From contig JACJJM010000014.1 of NCBI GenBank assembly GCA_016900015.1, forward strand, positions 1 through 64,000: DNA of 64,000 nucleotides. Reading direction: 5' to 3'. The DNA comes from Phocaeicola coprophilus (GTDB lineage: Bacteria; Bacteroidota; Bacteroidia; Bacteroidales; Bacteroidaceae). The notes under the pieces were generated by a model, which made no database searches, was not told where the DNA came from, and saw only the letters and a list, made by a program, of their open reading frames with translations. Position numbers and translations under genes: made by a program. Below are positions 1 through 7,613 of the stretch, piece by piece. How positions within the stretch are numbered: the stretch's first letter is position 1; each line of letters begins with the position of its first letter.

Positions 1-69
1 GAAACTATTAGGTTCATAGTGACAGTCGCTATTGTTGTATATAAAGGTTTAAAACTTGTAGTTTATCGA

Positions 70-537
70 ATGCTTACTTATATAAGATTGGCCACTGTGC
101 ACGATTGTGCAGCCGTGTATTCTTTGATATGCGAGATGGAGGAGAAGGAACTTCCATTCTCAGATTTTGAATCTATCTATCAGAGTCAGTGTGCCGATGA
201 GAATTATTATTGCTTGGTATATGAGTCGGAGCATCGGGTCGTCGGCTGCATTAACCTGCGGATGGAGTTTCAGCTTCATCATGCGGCGCGTATCTGTGAA
301 GTTATGGAACTGGCTGTCTCTTCGTCGTGCCGTTGCGGGGGATTGGGGACGAAATTGTTCAGGGCGGCCTGTGCACAAGCTCGTGAATGTGGTTGTCTAC
401 AAATGGAGGTTTGTTGCAATCAGCTTCGGACGCGTACCCATCAATTCTATTTGCGGCAGGGCATGCACAATTTTCACTATAAGTTTTCCATGAACTTGCT
501 TCATGCGGATGATGGAGAAAATAGATTGGGGAGGTAA
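70..537 (+). CDS. PhnO-like GNAT N-acetyltransferase
   Basis: A GNAT-fold acetyltransferase of about 155 residues. It would transfer an acetyl group from acetyl-CoA to a small amine in the cytoplasm. The protein opens with YIRLATVHDCAAVYSLICEM and continues with FQLHHAARICEVMELAV, then a CGGLGTKLF stretch in the place of the acetyl-CoA-binding R/Q-x-x-G-x-G/A loop, and FYLRQGM near the end. This order matches E. coli PhnO (aminoalkylphosphonate acetyltransferase), notably the FxLHH segment. The frame is open from base 19, but the family N-terminus fits the ATG at 70 better. No phosphonate genes are nearby, so the substrate is unknown. The gene stands alone and converges on the kinase gene. 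Family call is fairly sure, PhnO-type substrate is inference. Confidence 0.75.
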   Translation: MLTYIRLATVHDCAAVYSLICEMEEKELPFSDFESIYQSQCADENYYCLVYESEHRVVGCINLRMEFQLHHAARICEVMELAVSSSCRCGGLGTKLFRAACAQARECGCLQMEVCCNQLRTRTHQFYLRQGMHNFHYKFSMNLLHADDGENRLGR

Positions 538-763
538 GGCCGAGTGTGTGGCTCTCTGTAATCATGCGGTACAGAGTGGAAGGTGCAGTCTTGCCGGATA
601 GGGGCGGGCAATGGAAGTGTATATGTTTTTCTCAGATTGTTACATCGTGTCCGGACACTTTTCCGACGTGCAGCCTGTGCTGACTGTGTCCTTATGGACC
701 AGTGGCAGGAGTCTTGTTGCTTTCTCTGTAATGTGTTATGTGCCAGTGGTATAATGTCGTTAA

Positions 764-806
764 AAAGAGTATATAAACTCTTCGATAAAGAGTTTATATA
801 CTCTTT
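764..806. terminator. 19-bp perfect hairpin between convergent genes
   Basis: Bases 764-782 and 788-806 are perfect reverse complements around a 5-nt loop (CGATA). The stem is AT-rich and reads the same on both strands, and lies between the stops of the acetyltransferase (537) and the kinase (865), so it could stop transcription from both sides. It lacks a long T tract. Nothing else in the 538-864 gap looks coding; the open frame at 583-822 has no recognisable family. Confidence 0.6.
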
Positions 807-864
807 GTCGGACAGCTTGTAGATACATATTTATTACTTTAATGCGTCTTGGGCTGGATAGTAT

Positions 865-2331
865 TTATGAGGGATACTGCCCGATTATAATGTAGGAGAC
901 TAAGCTAACAGCTAGTCCTATGGCATAGAGTAATATATTCACCGTTTTTCTATGTTTACAGGTAATGCCTATGACGCCATAAATTATCAGGAAGGGGTAT
1001 AAAAGGAATAGGATACGGTTCATAATCAAGAAAAATATGGCTAGCGGCAACGACACGAAGAGCCATGTTTTCATGGAGGTTATGAATTTGAGGCGTAAGA
1101 TGTTGCTTAGCGGAATTAGCAGAGCGATGGAAGCAATGATGGTGAGGTAGATGCATATTAGGAGTATTGGGATAGAGTTTCTGAATCCTATCTCTAAAAT
1201 GGTCGGTTGCCAATATTTGATGATTTCTATTGCCCAAGCGGCCAAGATTGTCAGTGTGGTTACGATTCCCAGCACTCTTTGCCATGTTGCTCCTTGTAGC
1301 CCAACCAATGTCTTGAACAGGTTTGTGAAGCCTCTTCCGATTGCTTGCGGCGATTCTGTGGAATTGATGATTTGGGTTGCATTATGTGAATTGATGTCGA
1401 GCTTTGCTTGGGTGTTTGCAATGCTGTTGTCATCCGTTTTCAAGGTTAAGCTCCGTTTCGATGAGTCCGTCTGCAGGGCGTTGTGTAGTATGCTACGTGT
1501 ACCGTCTGAAATAGGGAGCGAGTTGAGCAGTGTTTCTTTGTCCGCCTCCTTGAAGTCGACAGATTTCTTTGGAGCTTTGCCCGTGAGGCAGAAGAGCATG
1601 GTCGCGCCCAAGGCGTAGATGTCTGCAGACGGGGAGAAGGTGGTGAGGCCGGCGTATTGCTCGACAGGGGCATAGCCATCGGTGTAGCCTAGTGTGTTGA
1701 TGGTCGAGGTGGGCCGTCCGTCTTTGCCGTAGTGCTTGGAAAGGCCGAAGTCGATGAGCACAGGACGTATGTCGCCGTATTCGTCTCTTGTCAGCATAAT
1801 GTTGTCTGGCTTGATGTCGAGGTGCGTCATGTGGTGCTCGTGAAGGAGTTTCACGGCACTCATGATGGGGCGCATCAAGGTGAGCATTTCGTCTTCTGGG
1901 AGTTTTCCTTTACGTTCGACGTAGGTACGCAGGGACTCTCCGTTGAGATATTCCATGACGTAGTAAGCCGTGTTGTTCGTCTCAAACACTTCGTTCACTT
2001 TCACGATGTTCGTGTGTTCGACACCGACTTTTTGCAAGCGTCGGGCTTCAGCGACGAAGTCTCGTTGAGAGCTTTCCACCCGGCCTTTGACTGGATTAGA
2101 ATACACGATGTTGTGTGTCTGTGCGTCGCGTTCGCAGCTGTCGGAGATAAAGTGCTCCTTGATGGCTACGGATATGGTTGTCTTCAGGTTGCCGAACTGG
2201 ACGGTGGTCGTGGCCAGATAGGTAATGCCGAATCCTCCCATGCCGAGGACCTTTTCGATGCGGTAGGTGTTGTTTGGCGCTTGGAGGATGTATCCTTTGG
2301 GGAGCACGTTTTGAACTTGTGAGGTTTCCAT
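865..2331 (-). CDS. Membrane-anchored Hanks-type Ser/Thr protein kinase
   Basis: Eukaryotic-like protein kinase, 488 residues from the ATG at 2331. Visible motifs: glycine loop GMGGFG (residues 30-35), catalytic lysine in VAIKE (K58), catalytic loop HLDIKPDN (170-177, HLD in place of HRD), DFG (194-196) and an APVEQ substrate-loop anchor (~221). After a ~100-residue linker come about five hydrophobic segments (roughly residues 350-488), so the kinase domain is tethered to the inner membrane from the cytoplasmic side through its C-terminus. No PASTA or other sensor domain is seen; the membrane part may be the sensor. The frame is open 17 codons further upstream but the METSQ start fits better. 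It is a single gene with no partner phosphatase or FHA protein beside it. Kinase call is secure; targets are unknown. Confidence 0.88.
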   Translation of the reverse strand: METSQVQNVLPKGYILQAPNNTYRIEKVLGMGGFGITYLATTTVQFGNLKTTISVAIKEHFISDSCERDAQTHNIVYSNPVKGRVESSQRDFVAEARRLQKVGVEHTNIVKVNEVFETNNTAYYVMEYLNGESLRTYVERKGKLPEDEMLTLMRPIMSAVKLLHEHHMTHLDIKPDNIMLTRDEYGDIRPVLIDFGLSKHYGKDGRPTSTINTLGYTDGYAPVEQYAGLTTFSPSADIYALGATMLFCLTGKAPKKSVDFKEADKETLLNSLPISDGTRSILHNALQTDSSKRSLTLKTDDNSIANTQAKLDINSHNATQIINSTESPQAIGRGFTNLFKTLVGLQGATWQRVLGIVTTLTILAAWAIEIIKYWQPTILEIGFRNSIPILLICIYLTIIASIALLIPLSNILRLKFITSMKTWLFVSLPLAIFFLIMNRILFLLYPFLIIYGVIGITCKHRKTVNILLYAIGLAVSLVSYIIIGQYPS

Positions 2332-2359
2332 CTTTAAATTGTTAAAGGTCTGTGTGTGC

Positions 2360-2367
2360 CAAAGGTA
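2360..2367 (-). promoter_or_regulatory. Putative -7 element of the kinase gene
   Basis: On the minus strand this reads TACCTTTG, a match to the Bacteroidota -7 consensus TAnnTTTG, 29 nt before the kinase start. No convincing -33 TTTG at the right spacing was found. Confidence 0.35.
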
Positions 2368-2428
2368 CAAACTTTTTTCCAAGATTCATCGGTTTGTGAC
2401 ACCCTATCGGCCGATTTTGTGCATCTTG

Positions 2429-3811
2429 CTACGCTTTCTGTTGCTTTAGCATTTCCACGAAGTGGTCGATGCGTTGCATCTCTTTCGGGATGTCTATCCC
2501 CTGCGGACAATGCGGGTTACACTGTGCGCAGCCGATGCCGTGGCTGGCCTGCCGTAGGCGAGGTACGCTGCGGTCGTAGCCCACGAGAAAGGCGCGTCGG
2601 GCTTTGCGGTAGTTCTCGTCTTGGACGTTTCGGGGCATGTTCCCTTCATTGATGCACTTATTATAATGTAAGAGTACGGCCGGAATGTCCAGCCCGTAGG
2701 GGCAGGGCATGCAATATTTGCAGTCGTTGCATGGGATGGTCTGGTATTGCATCATCAGTTCGGCTGTCTCTTGGAGGAAGACAAACTCTTCGTCTGACAG
2801 AGGGTGGAGGGGTGAGTAGGTGCGCAGATTGTCTTGCAGGTGTTCCATGTAGGTCATGCCGCTGAGCACGGTGAGCACGTTCGGGAAACTGCCTGCGAAG
2901 CGGAAAGCCCAGGAGGCTACGCTGTTTTCAGGCTCGCGTTGTTTGAACTTGGCGACTACATGGTCATGTACCTTCGACAGGCGTCCGCCCAGGAGCGGCT
3001 CCATGATGACGGCGGGGATGCCCCGCTTCGTCAGTTCGCCGTACAAGTATTCGGCGTTGACGTTGCGGCCGGAGGCGTGACGCCAGTCGAGGTAGTTGAG
3101 TTGTATTTGTACGAAGTCCCATTGAATGCCCGACTCTTGGAGCATGTAGTCGAACACACGCACGTCACCGTGGAACGAGAAGCCCAGTTTACGGATACGT
3201 CCGGCCTCACGCTCTTTCAGGATGTAGTCGGCCACGCCGCTGTCGTAGAGCCGGCCGCGCATCTCCTCCATGCCCGCGCCGGAGCCGAGGATGTGGAAGA
3301 GGTAGTAGTCGAAATAGTCCGTTCGCAGATGTTTGAACGAGTCTTGGTACATTTTCACGGAAGCATCGTAGAGTTCCTTGCCGCGCAGGCCTGCGCCGTA
3401 GAGGTGGTGGTTGGACATCTTTGTGGCGATGTAGTATGTGTCGCGCGGATGGCGGCTGAGGGCGATGCCGGTGGCTTCTTCCGACTGGCCCTGACAGTAG
3501 GGCGGGGCGGTGTCGAAGTAGTTCACGCCGTGTGCCAAAGCGTAGTCCACCAACTTGTTTACGGCGTCTTGGTCGACCATTTCTCCTTTGCCGTCGGGAG
3601 CTGGCAGCATCGGCCAGCGCATGCAGCCGTAGCCAAGGAGCGACACGCTGTCGCCCGTCAGTGTGCGGCGGTTCATCGTGCCGGTGGGCACGGTAGTTGC
3701 ATTCGTGTGTGAGTCGTCTTGTCCGGAGCTGGCAACCAGTCCGGTGGCTGCGAGTCCTGTCGCGCCCATCAGCTTGAAGAAGTCGCGGCGTGTGATGTCT
3801 TTTTTGTCCAT
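2429..3811 (-). CDS. Exported aldo/keto reductase with two 4Fe-4S clusters
   Basis: 460 residues. The N-terminus has a twin-arginine-type signal (TRRDFFKLMGATGLAATGL), pointing to Tat export of a folded cofactor-containing protein. Residues ~45-340 form an NADPH-dependent aldo/keto reductase barrel (LGYGCMRWP, NYFDTAPPYCQGQSE, KLGFSFHG). The C-terminal ~110 residues carry ferredoxin-like cysteine motifs CNDCKYCMPCPYGLDIP and CAQCNPHCPQGIDIP. This AKR plus ferredoxin architecture is common in anaerobes and is annotated as an oxidoreductase of unknown substrate. It lies 36 bp after the flavodoxin gene on the same strand, so the flavodoxin may supply or take up its electrons (inference). Confidence 0.85.
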   Translation of the reverse strand: MDKKDITRRDFFKLMGATGLAATGLVASSGQDDSHTNATTVPTGTMNRRTLTGDSVSLLGYGCMRWPMLPAPDGKGEMVDQDAVNKLVDYALAHGVNYFDTAPPYCQGQSEEATGIALSRHPRDTYYIATKMSNHHLYGAGLRGKELYDASVKMYQDSFKHLRTDYFDYYLFHILGSGAGMEEMRGRLYDSGVADYILKEREAGRIRKLGFSFHGDVRVFDYMLQESGIQWDFVQIQLNYLDWRHASGRNVNAEYLYGELTKRGIPAVIMEPLLGGRLSKVHDHVVAKFKQREPENSVASWAFRFAGSFPNVLTVLSGMTYMEHLQDNLRTYSPLHPLSDEEFVFLQETAELMMQYQTIPCNDCKYCMPCPYGLDIPAVLLHYNKCINEGNMPRNVQDENYRKARRAFLVGYDRSVPRLRQASHGIGCAQCNPHCPQGIDIPKEMQRIDHFVEMLKQQKA

Positions 3812-3847
3812 GGTGTGTGCAAACTTCGTGTCGTGTGCCGTCGGCGG

Positions 3848-4534
3848 TTAGTTGTTAAATCCAAGGCGTTGCAGCCATTTGTTGATGGTCTCTTCGGAGC
3901 GGTCCACGCTGTTGCGTGAGATGGAAAGCCCCTTTACCATCGTTGCCCCTTTCTCGAGCGTGGCGATGGTCTTTTCTGTCTGTGAAAAACGGCTGCCTCC
4001 GTGAGTGCAGAAGGGGATGAGCGTCTTGCCCGTGAAGTCATATTCGTCGAAGAAAGCGTAGAGGGGCATCGGCATGTCATACCACCAGTTGGGGAAGCCG
4101 ATGAAGATGGTCGTGTAGTCGTCAAGGTTCTTGATGTGTGTCGTCAGTTTCGGGCGGGCTTTGGCTTCTTGCTCTTTCTTGGCGGCGTCAATCAAGGCCT
4201 TGTGTGTGCCGGGATAGGGGGTGGCTGTCTTGATCTGGAAGAGGTCGCCTCCGGTCTTGCGGCTGATGAGTGTAGCCACGTATTCCGTGTTGCCGTAGAG
4301 CTTGCCGTCGGCCACAAGGCGGCTGGCACCGGAGGAGGCATCCACGCCGTCGGTCTCGGGCGAAGAGAAATAGACGACGAGAACTTTGCCCTTTGTCGGG
4401 GCTGCTGCGGATGGAGTGGCGACGGGCGTGGCTTCGGTGGTTTGTCGGGCCGACGGGCGGCAGGCATAGGCGTAGACACTGCAGATGGCCATGATGGCTA
4501 CGAGGATGGAGAGAAATAGACCTGTCTTGTTCAT
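3848..4534 (-). CDS. Flavodoxin, exported or lipid-anchored
   Basis: 228 residues from the ATG at 4534 (an in-frame ATG at 4576 lacks a sensible signal peptide). Residues 1-26 form a hydrophobic signal ending in AYAC, which could be a lipobox, followed by a Ser/Thr/Pro/Ala-rich linker. The rest is a long-chain flavodoxin fold: GKVLVVYFS as the first strand and phosphate-binding loop start, IFIGFPNWWYDMPM contacting the flavin, and LIPFCTHGG. It should bind FMN and carry one or two electrons. It is followed by the Tat-type aldo/keto reductase and probably co-transcribed with it, suggesting a redox pair outside the cytoplasm (inference). Confidence 0.83.
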   Translation of the reverse strand: MNKTGLFLSILVAIMAICSVYAYACRPSARQTTEATPVATPSAAAPTKGKVLVVYFSSPETDGVDASSGASRLVADGKLYGNTEYVATLISRKTGGDLFQIKTATPYPGTHKALIDAAKKEQEAKARPKLTTHIKNLDDYTTIFIGFPNWWYDMPMPLYAFFDEYDFTGKTLIPFCTHGGSRFSQTEKTIATLEKGATMVKGLSISRNSVDRSEETINKWLQRLGFNN

Positions 4535-4562
4535 AGTAGTGGGTTTTAGTGTTATTCGTAGA

Positions 4563-4570
4563 CAAAGGTA
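4563..4570 (-). promoter_or_regulatory. Putative -7 element of the flavodoxin-AKR operon
   Basis: Minus-strand TACCTTTG, identical to the one upstream of the kinase, 29 nt before the flavodoxin start. The -33 element is not clear. Confidence 0.4.
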
Positions 4571-4661
4571 ATCCATCGGACGTAAAAGGCTTTAACACAG
4601 ATTACAGATTCCTATACATGAATTACGGATGTTGCTTTCCGCTTGTCGGATAGGGATATGA

Positions 4662-4714
4662 AAAGAGGGTGTATCGTCGCGGACTGTGGATTCGTCTGCG
4701 GATACACCCTCTTT
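4662..4714 (-). terminator. Terminator hairpin after the thioredoxin-family gene
   Basis: Bases 4662-4675 and 4701-4714 are perfect 14-bp reverse complements around a 25-nt loop. Read on the minus strand, the hairpin follows the stop codon at 4758 by about 45 nt and ends in an AGAGGG/TTTTC stretch. It separates the SusCD operon from the flavodoxin operon. Confidence 0.65.
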
Positions 4715-4757
4715 GGTCATAAATTCTGCGTCGAGAAATCGACGTCCGGATGCGGCT

Positions 4758-6065
4758 CTATTTCATGTGTTCTTCGAGGTAGCTGATGATGCCGTCGGAT
4801 GAAGGACGGGGTGCATTCGGGTCGATGATTTTGCCATCGCGGCCGATGAGGATGAAGCGGGGGATGCCGCTGATGCCATAGAGTGTGCAGAAATCCTCGC
4901 GGAGAAATTGTTTCCAAGCCGGTTTGTCTGTTTCGAGCTTTTTCAGCCAAGCTTCCTTGTTACTGTCCACCGACACGCTGACGAACCGGATGCGTCCGTC
5001 GTTCTTGAAGCGCTCAACGAGCTTCTCGATGTAGGGAATCTCGGCACAGCACGGGCCGCACCACGTCGCCCACACGTCCATGTAAATCACCGTCCCGAAG
5101 AGGTCGGAGAGGCGCGACGTGTTTCCTTGCGGGTCTGTCCACTCGCAGTCGATGGCCGGGCTGCCGGGTAATGCACCCTTCAGGGCTGTTTGCTTCTGGC
5201 GCACTTCCTCTTGGTCCTTTTTATCAGGAAGCATCTCGATGGCCAGTGCGCATACTGCATCCAGTTGAGGGTCGTTTCCCTGATCATATTCACTCATGAG
5301 TCGTTTGGTCAATAGTTCGCGGGCTTTGGGGTCGGTAGCTTTGGTCTGCACGGTGCGGAGCATGTCGAGGTATGACAGGCTGTCCAGCCCAGCCTTGCAG
5401 TCGTTGAGCCAGTGCAGATAGAGGTAGGCAAAGTCGTTGGCTGTGTTCAGGTCGATGCTTTCCATATAGGCGTTGTAGTCCGGGTCGCTGTCGGGAGCTT
5501 TACCGGCTTCGGTCAGATAGTCGTTGTAGGTCACGAGAGCCATGTCGATGCTGCTTTTAAAAGAGTTACGCATGAGTTCATGAAAACCTTCATTGGGTAT
5601 TTCTCCGGCAACTTTCAGTAACGAGTCATTGGTGTGTTGCAGGGCTGTGCGGTAGGCCGCAAAAGTCGGTGCGGGATTACTGATATGTGCGTTCAGGCTT
5701 TGTGAGAGGGATGTGTAGAGCGGATAGGCTTTTTCCAAGTCGCCGGTCACTTTCCATGAAGCCGGGTCGTTGAGGTCTGCTTCCACGTGATTGTTGGTTC
5801 CGTTCACGGTGAGCACCGTGCCCACAGCGTCTTGTTGGCTGAAGGAGACAAAGGCGAAAGCCGGTTCCTTGAGCACGGTCTGGAAAGAGAATGTCCCGTC
5901 AGGTGCGATGCGGATGGTGTCGCGCAGGCCGATGATGCCGTTGACGAGCAGGGCATAGTCCGAACGGCAGTTTTTCAGTGTGCCTTCCAGCACGAATGGT
6001 TTCGGGGCTTGGTTGCAAGCCGCGCAAAGGGCAAGCGTGCCCAAAGCGTAAAAAAGTTTGTTCAT
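4758..6065 (-). CDS. TlpA-like thiol:disulfide oxidoreductase lipoprotein
   Basis: 435 residues. The N-terminus is a lipoprotein signal with LCAAC lipobox (C16), then a DUF4369-like beta domain (~20-110), a helical middle, and a C-terminal thioredoxin fold of the AhpC/TSA-TlpA type (~295-435) with the active site WCGPC and the conserved cis-Pro segment GISGIPRFILIG. It would act in the periplasm or outer envelope to reduce or reshuffle disulfides. It is the last gene of the thioredoxin / FecR / SusC / SusD / thioredoxin operon, 132 bp after SusD. A second, frameshifted paralogue opens the same operon. A role in handling an imported thiol- or disulfide-containing ligand is inference. Confidence 0.85.
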   Translation of the reverse strand: MNKLFYALGTLALCAACNQAPKPFVLEGTLKNCRSDYALLVNGIIGLRDTIRIAPDGTFSFQTVLKEPAFAFVSFSQQDAVGTVLTVNGTNNHVEADLNDPASWKVTGDLEKAYPLYTSLSQSLNAHISNPAPTFAAYRTALQHTNDSLLKVAGEIPNEGFHELMRNSFKSSIDMALVTYNDYLTEAGKAPDSDPDYNAYMESIDLNTANDFAYLYLHWLNDCKAGLDSLSYLDMLRTVQTKATDPKARELLTKRLMSEYDQGNDPQLDAVCALAIEMLPDKKDQEEVRQKQTALKGALPGSPAIDCEWTDPQGNTSRLSDLFGTVIYMDVWATWCGPCCAEIPYIEKLVERFKNDGRIRFVSVSVDSNKEAWLKKLETDKPAWKQFLREDFCTLYGISGIPRFILIGRDGKIIDPNAPRPSSDGIISYLEEHMK

Positions 6066-6197
6066 GCGTTATGAATATTAAAAGTGTTAGTGGTATAAAG
6101 ACACAGAAACGCAAAGCCGTAGTACCATTGATACACATCGGCAGATGACAGAAGTTAAGAGGTTGGCCTTAGGGCTTTGGTCTCTGTGCCTGGAAGA

Positions 6198-7613
6198 TTA
6201 ATAGTTTTGAGTAAGCGAACTGTTGTAGCGCACGGCGTTGGCCGGGAAGGGGAATATCCAAAGCGGCGAATCGGGCGCGAGGGTGAACGTCCCCAAGTCG
6301 GGGATGGTGCGGGTGATGGTGCGTCGGTAGGCCGTCTCGGTGTTCCAGCGTTTGCAGTCGAAGAAGTTCTCATACGTAGCAATGCACTCGATCCACTTTG
6401 CCCGCTGGAGTTGCGCCATCGCTTCGGCTTCGGTCGTGGCGGTGAAAGGTTGGTAGTTGTCCGGGTGGATGCGGAGTTGGCGCACTTGGTTGACCAAGTC
6501 CAGTCCTTCGTCTATCTGGCCCGTGCGGATGTAGCATTCGGCAGCGGTGTAGTGCATCCGGTCAGCCGTGATGCCGTAATTGTTGACATTGGCCGACGTG
6601 TCGAAATACATCAATGCTCCAGGAACGCCGCCCATAAGCTTGCCATATAACGAGTTCCAGGCTTCGCTGCCCGCTTCCGGTGTGTCGGACATGTAGGCAT
6701 AATCCTTCACGTAATCGCCCGGCTCGAAACAGGCTGCGCTTTCTATGGAGAGTATTTCGCAGAAAGGTGACGCCATACCGCCCATGAAAATGTAGTTGCT
6801 GGCATCGCGCTGTTCCAAATTCCATTTATAGGTCGAAGGGATGTCCGAGCGGTCTTGCAGGTTGTCATTGTAGCTGATGGCTGTCAGTGCGTAGGGCAGG
6901 GCTTCGTCATAACGCTTCATTTGCATGAGCACTTTCGCCCGCACGGCGTTGCCCCAAGCCTTGTCGCCACGGGTCACGTTGTCATGCTGGTCAGGCAGGG
7001 CGTTGATGTACTCATCGGCGCAGTCGGCCAGGATGTTGTCATACACCTGCTGCACGGTCAGTTTCGTTTTCTGTGCAGTGACATCTATGTCTGTCACGTA
7101 GGGGATGCCTCCGTCTTCGGCAGCCGTGGCGGCATCGTATTGGCGGGCATACATGTTGACCAGCAGCCAGTGCATGTAGGCACGCATGATGTGTGCTTCG
7201 GCCGCGATGGGTGCTTTTTCAGCTTCCGAGCCTTCCACGTCGTCTATCTTGTCGAGGAGTACGTTCATGTAGTTGATGTAGCGATACGCTCCGGCATAGT
7301 TGGCATCTGTCGTCGTCAGCGCGGTGCGGTCGACATTCTCGTCATAGAAGAGCATGGCGTATTCGACGGTGTTCTTCTGTTCATAGGTGTTTATCACGTT
7401 GGCCGCGTAACCGTAAGCCTCGTTACACACGACACAGAGCGAGGAAATGGGCGTGTCCAGTCCCCAGTTCTGGTTGAGCAGGAGTTCGAGGTCGGCGAGT
7501 GTGTTGAGCGTGGTTTGCCCTTTGGGCGTGAAATCCAGTCGGTCATCGCAGGCTGCTGCGGAGAGTGCAAGCAGTGCGCCTAATACTATCTTTTTCATCA
7601 TCATGTCAGTCAT
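6198..7613 (-). CDS. SusD/RagB-family surface lipoprotein
   Basis: About 470 residues. Signal peptide with LSAAAC lipobox, then the SusD pattern: N-terminal DRLDFTPKGQTTLNTLADLELLLNQ, TPR-like helices (YRYINYMNVLLDKIDD, EAHIMRAYMHWLLVNMYA, AVRAKVLMQMKRYDEAL), and the C-terminal block WIECIATYENFFDCKRWNT. SusD proteins lid the paired SusC channel and capture ligand. Its first ATG directly follows the SusC stop; a cluster of ATGs follows and the third or fourth (MMKKI) is the likelier start. The ORF is intact, although its SusC partner is broken. Helical segments resemble the RagB/peptide-type subgroup more than starch SusD, but the ligand cannot be told. Confidence 0.88.
   Translation of the reverse strand: MTDMMMKKIVLGALLALSAAACDDRLDFTPKGQTTLNTLADLELLLNQNWGLDTPISSLCVVCNEAYGYAANVINTYEQKNTVEYAMLFYDENVDRTALTTTDANYAGAYRYINYMNVLLDKIDDVEGSEAEKAPIAAEAHIMRAYMHWLLVNMYARQYDAATAAEDGGIPYVTDIDVTAQKTKLTVQQVYDNILADCADEYINALPDQHDNVTRGDKAWGNAVRAKVLMQMKRYDEALPYALTAISYNDNLQDRSDIPSTYKWNLEQRDASNYIFMGGMASPFCEILSIESAACFEPGDYVKDYAYMSDTPEAGSEAWNSLYGKLMGGVPGALMYFDTSANVNNYGITADRMHYTAAECYIRTGQIDEGLDLVNQVRQLRIHPDNYQPFTATTEAEAMAQLQRAKWIECIATYENFFDCKRWNTETAYRRTITRTIPDLGTFTLAPDSPLWIFPFPANAVRYNSSLTQNY

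Noticed and set aside
583-822. 79-residue frame between the acetyltransferase and the kinase
   Set aside because: No family resemblance, and it runs through the terminator hairpin.
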